DNA of 64,000 nt from Mytilus trossulus (Eukaryota; Mollusca; Bivalvia; Mytilida; Mytilidae): NCBI RefSeq assembly GCF_036588685.1, contig NW_026963296.1:1426001-1490000 (forward strand), read 5' to 3'. The notes under the pieces were generated by a model that was not told the origin of the DNA, made no database searches, and was given only the letters and a program-made list of their open reading frames with translations. Within the stretch, counting starts at the first letter, position 1. Each line of letters opens with the position of its first letter. The position numbers and the translations under genes are program-made. This document shows positions 52,571 to 64,000 of this stretch, one piece after another.

Positions 52571-53022
52571 GTTTTTAGTGGAGTTCGTCTTGCTTCTTAT
52601 TTATTATTTACAACTGATGATGTAATATCCTTTGGTTTTTTGAGTCTTTGTTTACTCTTTGGTTTTGATTGTTATTGTCTTATGACAAGCTTGACCAAAT
52701 CCAACTGCCACTTCTTAATTGTAATAAAGTATCGTTACTATATATATATAATTTGATATAGAAAAAAAAACCTATCAGTTTGACTAAAATACTTTTGAGA
52801 GTATTTTGTTTATTGCAGGACAAGATATACATTTTAACGTCATATAATCTTTGAATAAAATAACAAAAATGAAGCATGAAAGCACATCAAAGGATCTTTC
52901 GGTGTTACTCAAAGTCATACTAATATAATATAATACTGCTATGACGTATTGATATGAGTTCTAAATCGTTTCCTGTTTCAATTTCATTTTTTCTTTTAAA
53001 GTCAACTTAAAATGTTAGACAA

Positions 53023-53182
53023 CAGTGGCGGATCCAGAAATTTTCATAAGTTGGGGCCCACTGATCGACTGACCTAAGAGGGGGCCCGCTCCAGTCACGC
53101 TTCAATGATTCCCTATATCAGCAAACAATTTTTTCCGAAAAAAGGGGGGCGGTAATACTCCCCCCCCCCTTAATCCGCCTCT
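53023..53182. mobile_element. CAGTGGCGGATCCAG-type MITE
   Basis: About 160 bp. It begins CAGTGGCGGATCCAGAAATT and ends TTAATCCGCCTCTG, with GGGGCCC-rich interior and a C-run. Ends of this form are typical of hAT-like MITEs. The 53183-54187 and 54341-55363 stretches hold AT-rich sequence with no gene. Confidence 0.7.
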
Positions 53183-54187
53183 GGACAAAACAAAAGTAAA
53201 ATGTTATTTCTTAATTCTTTTATGTAGAAAAATAAATATTTTTACACTAAATAGACTTCGTAGTACTACTTTTGTGTGTTTCGATGGAATTATATCTGAC
53301 TGTTAAATAAATGTTTGACCTGGTTAAACAAATAAGGATTAAAACTCGATACCCTCTGTTTAAGCTGACTGTAAAATCCAATGTTTAATTGACCGTATTA
53401 ATAAAAAAAAAAAAAAACTGCTTTTAAAGAAAGCTTCTTTTCGGCGTTTTGCATTTTCGCCGATTTGCACTTCCAACGATATCGCCGATTATTTTTCTCC
53501 ATTGCGCCGTTTGTACAGACAAAATTACAGGTGAATGATATTTTTTAATGTATCATCTTAGAGTAACAGTGTAGCTTTCAACACAGATATAAAAAAAAAT
53601 CCCGCTGCACTGAATGTGTTAGATGATCCCTAGCACAGAGAAATTCATTGTAAAATGATTTGGATTGACTATGTAAGATGTAACACCACCAAATCGTGTC
53701 AAAAGAACATACTAGAAAGTAGTGTGTTTTTTTGTATTTTGTTTAATAATTCACTTAAATCTGTGCTGTCCCGTATTGGATTACAGATTACAATAATTCT
53801 TATTTACGACTAAATTTACAATACGTCTTTGCCTTATACATTTAAGTCTCATAAAAGTGAGAGGCAAAAGGACATTTTTTGTGGGATTCGGGATAACAAC
53901 TACCGGAGCTCGGGCATTAATAACCAATTTTTCGGGATCCGCAAAAGAATAATGATTTATGATAATTATTTTTTTTCGGGAATTCAGGCTGAACTAACTG
54001 CCAATTTTATGTAAAATAGACTAAACGATAAACAATTATGATATACATCAACAAACGAAAACCACTGATACCAAAATAAATAAATAAACCCTCCTGACTT
54101 GAAACAGGGAATTATATCATGTCGCGGGGATAAACATATCGATATAAATTCTAATGTCACATCATTTAACCAAACAACTGAAAAAGT

Positions 54188-54340
54188 ATATATTTGTTTA
54201 GGGGCCAACCGAAGGACGCCTCCGGTTGCGGAAATTGCTTGCTACATTGAAGACCTGTTGGTGACCTTCTGCTGTTGTTTTTTTCTATTGTCTTTGACAC
54301 ACTCCCCATTTCCATTCTCAATTTTAATATAATGCCTGAA
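54188..54340 (-). repeat. Dispersed mussel repeat (GGGGAATGTGTCAAAGAGACA family), minus orientation
   Basis: TTGTTTAGGGGCCAACCGAAGGACGCCTCCGG to CCATTCTCAATTTTA is the reverse complement of 45.69-45.87 kb. ORFs on both strands across it are by-products. Confidence 0.8.
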
Positions 54341-55363
54341 TGAAGCGATTTGTTTCTTGACTGTTTTATTTTTATTTTTAAACTGAGTGTGACCCTTTTG
54401 AAAACATACTTTGGAATAATCAATTTAAACATGTATTATAAGTACGGATTGTACACTTATTGGCTTTGTCTGCACGGATTATTACTAATCTGAAATAATC
54501 TTATAACAGCTCTCTCTTGATTGTTTGATCTTCTGAACAGTGCGAAATTTAACACTTTCAATTTGGATTATCTAAATAAAGGGTACAGTAAATTTTTGCT
54601 ATGACCGTTTGTATCATTAATATCAGTGACAGATTGAGTCAGAGGGGTGGGGCGGGGTACTAGATGGCGTTGTCCCCCTTTTATTCGAAAACTTCCATTT
54701 TTAGCATAAATCGCACGACTAATTAAATTCACTAATTCTTTCTTTTTACCCTTCCCCTTTTTCAAGAATCTTGCAACACCCTGTATATACCTATGCCTAG
54801 TATATAATAATTATATAAACGAGGTAAATAAATGTTAAAAAAGTGAATATTGAAGTGAATTATTGTGAGTCCAGACAATTATGATTTGAAATTTAAAATT
54901 TTAACCAAGTTTTATATTTTTGTGGCTATTTCCCAAATGAACAAAAAAAAATTCCTGCAATTCGTTGGATTGAAAAATAAACATTATGTTTTTTTTCCTG
55001 CCGACGGACATTCTCCTTTTCTTACAAGCCTGACCTAAATATTCACTTCTCAAATCATCTAGCATCCCCCCTAACAAAAAAACAACCCCAAATAGTTGAC
55101 CCCTTAGCAGGGAAAGTGGTATTATAGTACAACAAATACAACAACAACAAAAAAGGAACCGAAAAGGGTTAAGCTATCTACAGTAAGTTCAATGTAAGTT
55201 TCATTAATATTTAATATTCAGTGCAATATAATAATGAGAATCTGTAAGCTTATTTTGCTAATTAGTACATGTATCTGCATATTCATGAGTTTATTTAAAT
55301 TGACCTTGTATATTATCATTTTTGTTACAGTATTGTGTTCCTGTAGGACCAAACATCAGTTCG

Positions 55364-58300
55364 ATGGAATTACCGAAAGAGGCACGTGATGGTAGGTTGC
55401 AGTTGCCATGATATTTATTTGCTCATGACATATTTTTTTTCAAAAGTAAAATCACAAAAAAACTGAACTCCGAGGAAAATTCATAAAAGAAAAGGAAAGT
55501 CCATAATCAAATGGCAAAATCAAAAGCTCAAACACATCAAACTTATGAATAACAATGGTCATATTTTGACATTGGTACATGAATTTCTTATGTAGAAAAT
55601 AGTGGGTTGAACCCAATTTTATAGCTAGCTAAACCTCTCACTTGGAACTTTGAACAATCCAACCAATAGCGTAATGTTTGAAATAGAGAGGCAAATGATA
55701 TCAAAGGGACATTCAAAAGTCCAAATAAACTGACAACGCCATGGCTAAAAAGAAAAATACAGACAGACAGACAAACAAACAATACTACACACAATTCAAC
55801 ATAGAAAACTGAAGACTGACGAACACGAACCCCATCAAAACTTGCAAGGGCGATTGTAATTTAACTGAAGCAAACGCAAGAACACATGTACATATTAGAC
55901 TGAATTCTGGTTCAAGTTACTCATATATAAATGAATAATCACTTATCTTTTCAAATCGAAAGGTAGCTTAATTTTTTTTAAATCTTACAATTGTGTTAAG
56001 TTTAAAGTAAAATGAGCATGTTGTCAGAATGGTGATCGTAAATTTGTTTTATTGCTCTCGCAACTGATTTAGACTGATTGTTACACATAATAGAAATTAT
56101 GTTGAATGTCGTGTTACATGTATTTATATATCGTTAGGTTTCTGTTGTTGTTTAGTTGCTGTCTAATTGACAATTAACTCCTTCAAATTGATAAAATGAC
56201 ACAATTTAACTACACATATCTTCTAGCTTTTGGCTTTGTCTAAAATCTTGATCTTATATTATACATCGTTTTAAAAATCCAAGTTTGCAGTTTATCTCAA
56301 GTTTTCATAATCTATAGCAACACTTTGAACAAATTGTAAAAAAGAAGTTTGATGCTTCAATATCACAATAAAAAGACTTAAGTAACTCTGAGATCGTTAC
56401 ATATGTTTTTCCTAATTACAGTGCAAATTTTCCGCCTTCTTGCTGGATGATTAAGTCCTTAACATGCATGAAATATTTGCCACTGCATGGGCGTTAGGCA
56501 AACCTCAACCAACCAAAGAATCCTATTAGAGAAACATGTATTTGATAATCTATAAAATGCTGCTGCTATCTTTTCCGTCTCAGAATCTATCGACTTGGGG
56601 TAATATAGCATGTGGCATTGTGTGTCACGTGACATCATAATACAAATTACTTTTTTTCGATGATAATTGTGTCTTTTTGAGAACGATGTTAACCAATCAA
56701 AGCTATTTGATGTACGCTTTAAAAAAACTCAAGACGATATGCATTATATTCTGAAACAAAGAACTATTCCCTAACCTTTTCTTACATATACTAATTTCAA
56801 CGTTTTGATTTTAAAGCTATAAAAAAGACATATCGTGCTATGGATGAGAATGGTGATGGCCGTGTCTCTGTAGCAGAGGTCAGGAGAGCTTCTAAACGTA
56901 TAGGAATAGAGTTCAGCATGGATCAGATCAAACAGATGATGGGGGAGCTGGATGATAACGGTACAGTATAAAACTCTTTTTATAACTCGAGAAATTTGCG
57001 CCCTCTACCGGTTACTGTACATGTCCTCGCGAGCGACCACCAGTTCCGAATTGAAATATAAGGGTTATGTAAATTATTGAAATGTTCAATGTTAGAGAGA
57101 AAAAAATTTCCTCAATTGTAACTTAACAGAATTAGACTTCCAAAATCGATCTACGAATTCGTATTTTCCATGAGCAATATGAAGTGTAATACACGTAAAG
57201 CAGATTTGCCTTCCCTTCCGTGTGGCACCTGAGACTACCACAATTTATTTTATTTCATTTTATTTTTTGTGCCGGAGGAAGGGGGTCGAGTCACAGGCAC
57301 TTGTTTCTATCCATACGAAGGTCGACTAACTTATATGGATAGTCGACCTTCGTATGGATAGAAACAAATGCTTGTGGGTAGAGTTGTCGGTTTTGTCGTC
57401 AAAACTGTCAAAGTATAGTATACAGAGTTTACAATATATTTTTCTACAATTCATACGTGTTTCTCGTTTTTTATATAGATTAGACCATTGGTTTTCCCGT
57501 TTGAATGGTTTTACACTAGTAATTTTGGGGCCCTTTATAGCTTATGGATCGGTGTAAGCCAAGGCTCCGTGTTGAAGGCCATACATTGACCTATAATGGT
57601 TTACATTTATAAATTGTTATTTGGATGGAGAGTTGTCTCATTGGCACTTATATACCACATCTTCTTATATCTACTGACGTTGAAAATAAATCAGGCTGTT
57701 AATATTTTCATTTTAGAAGTTTTACATTTGTTTTCTCGGGGTCTTTTCAAGTATAGTTCGGTGTATAATATCGGTTTTGCTCATTGTTGAAGACAATACA
57801 GTGACATGTAGTAACTAACTTGCAGGTTCACAAGATTTCAAATAAGCAAACAAAAATCAAAGTCATGAATAAAATGTGTATGCTGATACATTCTAGGTGA
57901 TGGTTTTATAAATTATCCTGAATTTGAGAGGATGATTACAACCTTTATTCAAGGAGATACAGAAGAAGTTAACGCAGCACGAAAAATATTCCAATCTATG
58001 GACGTGGACGGTGACGGCAAAGTGACAGTTCCGGAAATAGTATCTTCATTAAAAGTATCAAAAGCGGAAGCCAAAGAACTTATGGAAGAAGCTGACACTG
58101 ATAATGATGGGAAAATGTCGTTTGAAGGTAGGTTTTCAGATACTATTTACCACGTATGCTACCTTGCGTTATTTTTGTTACACTCACAAGGTAAAAGTGT
58201 ATTTTCATGAAGGCCCAAATACAATGCTTTTAATTGTTTCTATATATATTTTTAGCTTGAAATTCCAATAAGTGTATATTGGTCATTATGACAAAACAGC

Positions 58301-60898
58301 ATCAATCTGAAATCTGAATCCAATATATATATATATGTTACAGTAAATAGGTGAAATTAGGAATTACAAGTAATTACTAAACATTTCAGTAAATACCTGA
58401 AATTACTTGCCAATTTAGTAATTACATGTATTTACTAGTTGTTTCAGTGATTACTGGTAATTACTGATTTTTTTGGTCATTTTTACAGCTATTTACTAAC
58501 TTGATATTTTTGTTTTAAAATTAAAAACATAATTCAAGATACCAAATAAGAAATTAAAGGGGTAGGGATTTTAAGGGAGCTTACTTAAGGATGTAGGAAT
58601 ATAAGGCACATCAAAAGTGCATATTCTTTAGTGTTTGTGAATTGAAACTGGAAAATGGTTGTTTTGAAACTCCGTAAATATATGCATGTAAGACAATGAT
58701 ATCAATCCAAAATTAATTTTCATAATTTTGTTAAACTAAAATCTCAATCATGCACTGTGGTTTAAAACTCTAAAATAACTTTCCCCAAATATCCTGGATT
58801 TCTACCAATCTTGGACAAAAGCTAAATGTTTATGATCATAAGATAATATCCGGAAGTAAAGTTTGTAAAAAAATCCTTTGTTTCCTATATTACTTATGAA
58901 CATTGATCAAGTTTGAATTTTGAGGGATTTATTTTTACTGCTCTAGGGTTGTGCCTTGTTAAATGGAACCAGATGCTCCACAGGGCACCGCTTTATACGA
59001 CCGCAGAAGTCGAACCCTGAAGTTGAACAGTTGGGACAAGTATGGACACAACATTCAAGCCTGATACAGCTCTGAATTTGGATCGCGATCAAATTGTTGA
59101 CATAACAAATAGGTTTCTGACAGAAAACAAATGCCAAGATCTTACAATTCTATTGCGCAATACTGTATAATTAGGATGAATACACAATGTTTATTAACCC
59201 ATAATTCAGATCAAGTAAAAATTTTGGTAGTGTTCTTGAGTTTATAACGTTAATGCTAGCGAGGGCATCATTTGAGTCCCATGGACATGTTCCCTATTTT
59301 TGATAAAAGCCTATAATATAAATTCACTTTTTTTTACAGTTGTATTGATTTAAGTTACTGTAACTATTTATAAGTAAGGATGCATATTTTTTTGCAAAGA
59401 ACCAATGCTATCCAAAAGAGTTCAAAGAATGAAAATGTATTAATAACTATAGGCCACAATAAAGGTTGTCAAAAATGAGAAATGTTTGTACCATATACAT
59501 GTAGAAAGCTTTAAAAGGCCCCTCCGGATATGACACATGTGGAACAATTCAATCAAACAAAAAACTTGCGTGTTAATTTACTAAAAACAAATGTGAAGGA
59601 CCTAAACCAATAGAAAAATACTAATTCACAGGCCCTTGAAGTTGACATGGTACTTAAAGAAATTAACAGAGCTTTCTGAATGTATTTTTCATTATTTTAG
59701 ATCTACAGCTTAAGGTTGTAATCATGAGAAAATATCAAAACTTTTTATGATAAACATAAAAAACGTGATTTTTTTATCCTTACTGATGAGACAATGGTTT
59801 AGTTTAAAACATCAAAGCTGTGATGAAATACATATTTGAAATAATACACGTCTATAACCTTTTTGTAATAATACACAGCTACAGTTGCAAACTTTCCAGA
59901 GGTGCTATCCAGCACTTTGATTTTTTAAAGTTAAAACATAATGTTTTGGGAGAATTTTCCATTTCTGATTTCCATGTCTGCTGAAATTGGTCAAAAATGA
60001 TCTGTATAATGCTCAACTTTAAACATTTTGGATTAAAACTAAGGTAACTCTGATTTAACCAAATATTTGAAAGTCAATATTTATTCAAGATATTTTTAAA
60101 ACAAATCAACCATTCAATATTTTTAGAGTACTAACTGATCTTCTAGTTAGTATTACCATAACTTTTGATCATCTGACCATAATACAACATTGTTTTAGCA
60201 GTCAGTAAATAGGTGTAAAAACTCATTTTAAAATTAGTAATTACTGGTAATAACTGGGTCGTTTCAGGAATTACTTGTATTTACTAAGAGCATCGGGAAT
60301 TACCTGTAATTCCTAAATTTTAGTAATTACATGTAATTCCTAATTTCACCTATTTACTGTAACATATATATATATTAATTGAACACACTAACATCCTTCC
60401 CGATACATACGATAGTATTTGAACAACCAGTTAGTGTTGAATGTATTGTCCTCTTTGGTTAGCTTTGGGATTTAGTTCGATTATTGTTAATGACTGCATT
60501 ACATTTTTGTTGTTATGACCCGAACCGATCCGACTGTTTCCTAATTTTTCAAGAAATGTACCTTGATCAAATTCCTGTTTATAACTTTATAACTTGTGTA
60601 ATAGACTTAGTGGCTCAAAATTCTAATTCATTGCTTGACACATCTAAGCAGACAAAAAGAAAACAAATGTCTAACCGAATTGCAAAGCAATATTCGTGTG
60701 ACTGACAGCCGTCATGTTGGTACTAAACAGAGTCTGTTTGAGGTACTGTAGATTTGGCCGACACTCATTTGTTAACTTTTCCAGTTGTTGTCATATCTTA
60801 AAATGGTCATATGCCTGGTTTTCGTGTCTGTCAGTATTACAATATGTTTTGTTTTCTTTTCAGAATTTTTGAATGTTTACAGAGGACATGATGGATAG
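55364..60898 (+). CDS. Calmodulin-like four-EF-hand calcium-binding protein, gene B (4 coding exons)
   Basis: Exons 55364-55391, 56817-56960, 57897-58127 and 60864-60898 give 145 residues, phase 1 at every junction. Donors are G|GTAGG, G|GTACA and G|GTAGG; acceptors end TTTTAAAG, ACATTCTAG and TTTTCTTTTCAG. Calcium loops lie at 19-30 (DENGDG), 55-66 (DDNGDG), 93-104 (DVDGDG) and 124-135 (DTDNDG), all with Glu at position 12, so four sites should bind calcium. Exons 2, 3 and 4 have the same lengths as in gene A (144, 231, 35) and share TYxxMDENGDGRVS, EVKRASKRIGI-like and KMSF segments, which makes it a tandem paralog about 24 kb downstream in the same orientation. An acceptor (TTTTGTTACAG, 55330) points to an upstream non-coding exon. 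Intron 3 holds a 2.03-kb transposon. The cellular target is unknown. Confidence 0.92.
55685..55860 (+). repeat. Dispersed mussel repeat (GACAACGCCATGGCTAAAA family) in gene B intron 1
   Basis: AGGGACATTCAAAAGTCCAAA, then GACAACGCCATGGCTAAAAA, then ACACGAACCCCATCAAAA. Same family as 33.92 kb. Confidence 0.75.
57295..57374. repeat. Long near-perfect hairpin in gene B intron 2
   Basis: CTATCCATACGAAGGTCG and further bases (arm of about 32 nt from 57297) pair with CGACCTTCGTATGGATAG (arm from 57340) around an 11-nt centre. Only one or two mismatches are seen. It could fold in the pre-mRNA. Confidence 0.9.
57483..57675 (-). repeat. Dispersed mussel repeat, minus orientation, gene B intron 2
   Basis: CATTGGTTTTCCCGTTTGAA, GGTGTAAGCCAAGGCTCCG, GAGAGTTGTCTCATTGGCAC, CCACATCTTCTTATATCT. 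Matches 31.38-31.53 kb. Confidence 0.75.
58337..60363. mobile_element. 2.03-kb TIR element in gene B intron 3
   Basis: Ends GTTACAGTAAATAGGTGAAA and TTTCACCTATTTACTGTAAC are perfect inverted copies, continuing inward to about 28 bp. It is inserted in an (AT)n run, so the target duplication cannot be defined. Subterminal regions are full of TAATTAC/GTAATTA blocks (58360-58490 and 60225-60340). No transposase ORF, so it is non-autonomous. A common mussel repeat (about 58940-59140, GATGCTCCACAGGGCACC...) is nested inside. Confidence 0.9.
58940..59140 (+). repeat. Dispersed repeat nested in the TIR element
   Basis: CAGATGCTCCACAGGGCACCG, TTATACGACCGCAGAAGTCG, AGTATGGACACAACATTCAAG. I recognise this as a frequent mussel repeat, from memory only. 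The minus-strand ORF at 58943-59137 is a by-product. Confidence 0.5.
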
Positions 60899-61407
60899 TG
60901 GTGTATGAATTCGACTAGATAGTGGTGCATGTATTCAATTTCTAATCGGCATGGTCATATGTTGGGTGGGTTTGATATATTGTATGCATGAGAGCGTAAA
61001 CGTGTATGATTTTGTATAAAAGCATTTCTCAACTTCTTACTTCATTAACTACATATATGGTCCATGATTCTCAATTAGGTGAGTTCATGAGTCCTGGACT
61101 CAAGAAAATACGTATGGACTCACCATTTTTAAAACTGGTGAGTCCAAAGATGCATCAAGATTGTATAAACTGAACACACGTATCATCATTTTATAGCAAA
61201 GGTTTAAAAGTATTCTGAATATTATGTTATTTCATTGTTCTATTAGGTCATGGAGACTAGAATAATAAATAGTATTGCCATAAAATATCTTTTTTTTACT
61301 GTTGAACTGACCATGCATAAAAAAGCCATCTGACTACTGTGTAATTCAAATAGAAAGACTGCAAGAAATGTAAAGGGTCAATATTTTGAATAATGAAACT
61401 TCTTACC

Positions 61408-61700
61408 AGAATAAAATTGAGAAATGAAATGGGGAATGTGTCAAAGCGACAACAACCCGAGCATAGAGCAGACAACAGCCGAAGGCCACCAATGGGTCTT
61501 CAATTTAGCGAGAAACTCCCGCACCCGTAGGTGTCCTTCAGCTTGCCCCTTAAAAAATATGTATACTAGTACAGTGATAATGGACGTCATACTAAACTCC
61601 AAATTATACACAAGAAACTAAAATTAAAAATCATACAAGACTAACAAAGGCCAGAGGCTCCTGACTTGGGACAGGCGCAAAATTGCGGCGGGGTTAAACA
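61408..61700 (+). repeat. Dispersed mussel repeat (GGGGAATGTGTCAAAGAGACA family)
   Basis: AGAATAAAATTGAGAAATGA to CTCCTGACTTGGGACAGGCG. It is the best-preserved copy in the window. The ORF at 61424-61621 is a by-product. 60899-61407 contains the likely 3' UTR of gene B and no further gene. Confidence 0.8.
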
Positions 61701-61889
61701 TGTTATCATGTGAGATCTCAACCCTCCCCCTATACCTCTAGCCTATGTAGAAAGTGAACGCATAACAATACGCACATTAAAATTCAGTTCAAGAGAAGTC
61801 CGAGTCCGATGTCAGAAGATGTAACAAAAGGAAATAAATAAAATGACAATAATACATAATAACAACAGACTACTAGAATGCAGTATCTT

Positions 61890-63920
61890 TTAGCTAAACA
61901 GACATGTACACTTAACAATCATTCCATACACTATATAGTTGACCTATTGCTTATAATGCTTGAAAATCAGATACAAAAAAAAAAGAACAACAGTGCGCAC
62001 GCTGAAATGTCTCGCATTCTTTACTAACCATTGATATTATGTTGATAGTCCTAAATATAAAGCTTTACTACAACTGTCACATAAACTTAACATAATCCAA
62101 GAAAACGAGAAATACATGTGCATCTTACACTCATCAATACACTTAATATAGTTGACCTATTGCTTAGGCTTTCTAAGAAATAGACTTAACCAACCAAGAA
62201 ATCTAAACATTGACCAATGAACCATGAAAATGAGGTCAAGGTCAGATTACCATACCAGGCAGACATTTACAGCTCACAATACCTCCATACAACAAATATA
62301 GTTGACCTATTGCTTATAGTTTAAGAAAAACAGACCGCAAAACTCAAAAACGTAAACAAAATATTTCCATACACCAAATATAGTTGACATGTTGCATATA
62401 CTTTTAGAAAAAAAGATAAACCTCAAAAACTTAACTTTGACCAAAAAACCATGAAAAAATAGGTCACGGTCAGATCACACCTGTCAGTTGGACAGGAACA
62501 CCATGCAATCATTTCATACACCAAATATAGTAGGGCGATATCTTTTTGCGCCAAAAAGTAACTCATTTGCGCCACAACTTAATTGCGCCAATACTTCTTT
62601 TGCGCCACCTAATTTTCAAAACTATAGGTGTCATTTGCGCCAATAAAATAATCATCTAATTGCGCCAATTCTATTTTTTTTTTCATATATGACAACTTAA
62701 TGTTTGACTTAAAATTCCTCTATAGTTTATAGTTTAAACCTATTTTATTGTTCAAAATGACAAAAGGATCAGACACAAGTTTTACAAATTCCTCTGATAT
62801 TGTACATAGACATTTTAATTTAGCCTCGCATCCTATAATAAACCCGCTTTGTGGATCGTTACACAATACAAATTCATCATCTTTGTTTGTAACTAACAAC
62901 ACCAATATCATCTAATATTCTTTAAAATTCTGCTTGATTTTTAGGTTGAGCCGGAGGCAATTTTCTTCTCTCTATATACGTTGACTGACGCACTTGTTTA
63001 AATCTTTCTTTACTAAATTTTCTTCTTCAATTTTGAAAGTCGCTCTGACAACATATCGGTTGCTTTTCTTTTGAACGCAGTTCTCAGAATTTGACGTTAT
63101 TTGTTTCATGAATATGATCTAATTCTTCACTCACAATAATTGTACATGATTCATCTGTGAATAACCTACAATTGCTAGACCGAATTTGTGTTCTTTAACA
63201 TTGATGAAAGGGGTTTTCCTCTATCAGACTCTATTTTCTTGAATATATCAGAGTATATTACTGAGACATTTTGACTTGTGAAAAAATATTTTACTACTCA
63301 ACAACTTATTTTTTGGTGAATTTTCTTTAATTTGATGAGTGTTAATTTAAATCTTAAGAGGAAAGGTTAATTAAATGTATGATATGGGTAAAAAATATTT
63401 ACAGGTAAATCTGGCGCAATTTCATTCCATTTATTTGCGCAATTAATACCATCAAAATAAAAGAGAGTGGCGCAATTGATACCTTTTCAAAACTGCAATT
63501 GGCGCAAATTGATTCTGCCCATATAGTAGACCTATTGCATACAATATAAGAAAAACAGAGCAAAACACAAATAAACCTTAACTATAACCACTAAACCATG
63601 AAAATGAGGTCAATGTCAGATGACACCTTCTAGGTTGATATATACACCAAATATACTAGACCTACATGTATTTCTTAAAGTATCTGAGATATGGACTTGG
63701 CCACCAAAACTTATCCATGTTCACTGATCCTTAAAATGAGGTTGAGGTCAGGTGAAAACTGTCTGACGGCCATGAGGACCTTGCAAGGTATGCACATACC
63801 AAATAAAGTTAGACTTTTACTCATAATAAGAGAGAAATTAACATTACAAAAAATCTTAACATCTTTTTCGAGTCGTCACTGAAGCAGGAAAACGAGGTCA
63901 ATGACAATGGAGGTGTGACA
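61890..63920 (+). repeat. Satellite-like tandem repeat (ATATAGTTGACCTATTGCTTAT unit), split by a transposon
   Basis: Diverged units of about 100-150 bp. The core TATAGTTGACCTATTGCTTA occurs at about 61937, 62149, 62297 and 62381 (variant), and again after the insertion at 63522 and 63650. Units also share AACCATGAAAATGAGGTCAAGGTCAGAT. No gene, and the small ORF at 63691-63882 is part of the repeat. Confidence 0.8.
62533..63520. mobile_element. hAT-like non-autonomous element with 8-bp target duplication
   Basis: 988 bp, flanked by ATATAGTA at 62525-62532 and 63521-63528. The ends GGGCGATATC... and ...GATTCTGCCC are short imperfect inverted repeats. At least six TTTGCGCCA-type blocks lie near the left end and five TGGCGCAA-type complements near the right, as expected of subterminal transposase-binding repeats. 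The AT-rich interior has no transposase. An 8-bp duplication is characteristic of hAT. It is inserted in a tandem-repeat unit, which confirms the boundaries. Confidence 0.92.
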
Positions 63921-64000
63921 GACGGAAACTTCGTAACATGAGGCATCTATAAACATAGTATGAAGCATCCAGGTCTTCCACCTTCTTAAAATGAAGAAGT

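Overview
The window is bivalve mollusc nuclear DNA, most likely a marine mussel close to Mytilus. It is AT-rich, its genes have GT-AG introns, and it carries many degraded copies of dispersed repeats that I associate with mussel genomes (for example the GATGTGGTATGATTGCCAA family). The species is an inference. I see no bacterial operons, rRNA, tRNA or CRISPR. Three host genes are visible: a class A GPCR on the minus strand (about 2.8-3.8 kb) and two four-EF-hand calmodulin-like genes on the plus strand (31.6-35.0 kb and 55.4-60.9 kb). The two EF-hand genes have internal and last exons of exactly the same lengths, so they are a tandem duplicate pair.

The most striking object is a complete Ty3/Gypsy-type LTR retrotransposon at 7704-18160. 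Its 213-bp LTRs look identical by eye. It has a tRNA-Leu-type primer site, a polypurine tract and three open ORFs. Gag begins with a helix-hairpin-helix module. Pol (PR-RT-RH-IN) is in the -1 frame and is joined to gag through a textbook UUUAAAC slippery heptamer, with a 7-bp stem 6 nt downstream. A third ORF, in the place where env would be, encodes two C2H2-type zinc fingers followed by a TatD-family metal-dependent nuclease domain with all its metal ligands. Twelve copies of one small hairpin (6-bp stem, 3-nt loop, compensatory changes) are spread through the 5' leader, the start and end of pol, and the 3' UTR, all in the sense orientation. Together these features make it the best candidate for an undescribed system.

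A non-LTR retrotransposon lies on the minus strand at 19.2-22.8 kb. Its ORF1 stop and ORF2 start overlap as UAAUGA, and its ORF2 carries two in-frame nonsense codons. The rest is mostly non-autonomous DNA transposon material with readable boundaries: a Helitron (39681-40615) whose empty site survives in a neighbouring inverted repeat; a hAT-like element with an 8-bp target duplication (62533-63520); a TAA-flanked element in intron 2 of the first EF-hand gene (32727-33592); a 2-kb terminal-inverted-repeat element in intron 3 of the second (58337-60363); and a 7.1-kb TTAA-flanked element with decayed coding segments (42089-49190). There are also large inverted repeats (one pair encloses the GPCR exon), CATATG palindrome arrays, minisatellites, and a repeat whose unit carries an RFX X-box-like motif.

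Layout: 0-6 kb GPCR within an inverted repeat; 6.4-7.5 kb palindromes; 7.7-18.2 kb LTR element; 19.2-22.8 kb LINE; 23-31 kb repeats; 31.6-35.0 kb EF-hand gene A; 35.7-40.7 kb inverted repeats and Helitron; 42.1-49.2 kb TTAA element; 50-55 kb repeats; 55.4-60.9 kb EF-hand gene B; 61-64 kb tandem repeat with hAT-like insertion. All ORF boundaries, motif matches and repeat alignments were read by eye. No database search or folding program was run.
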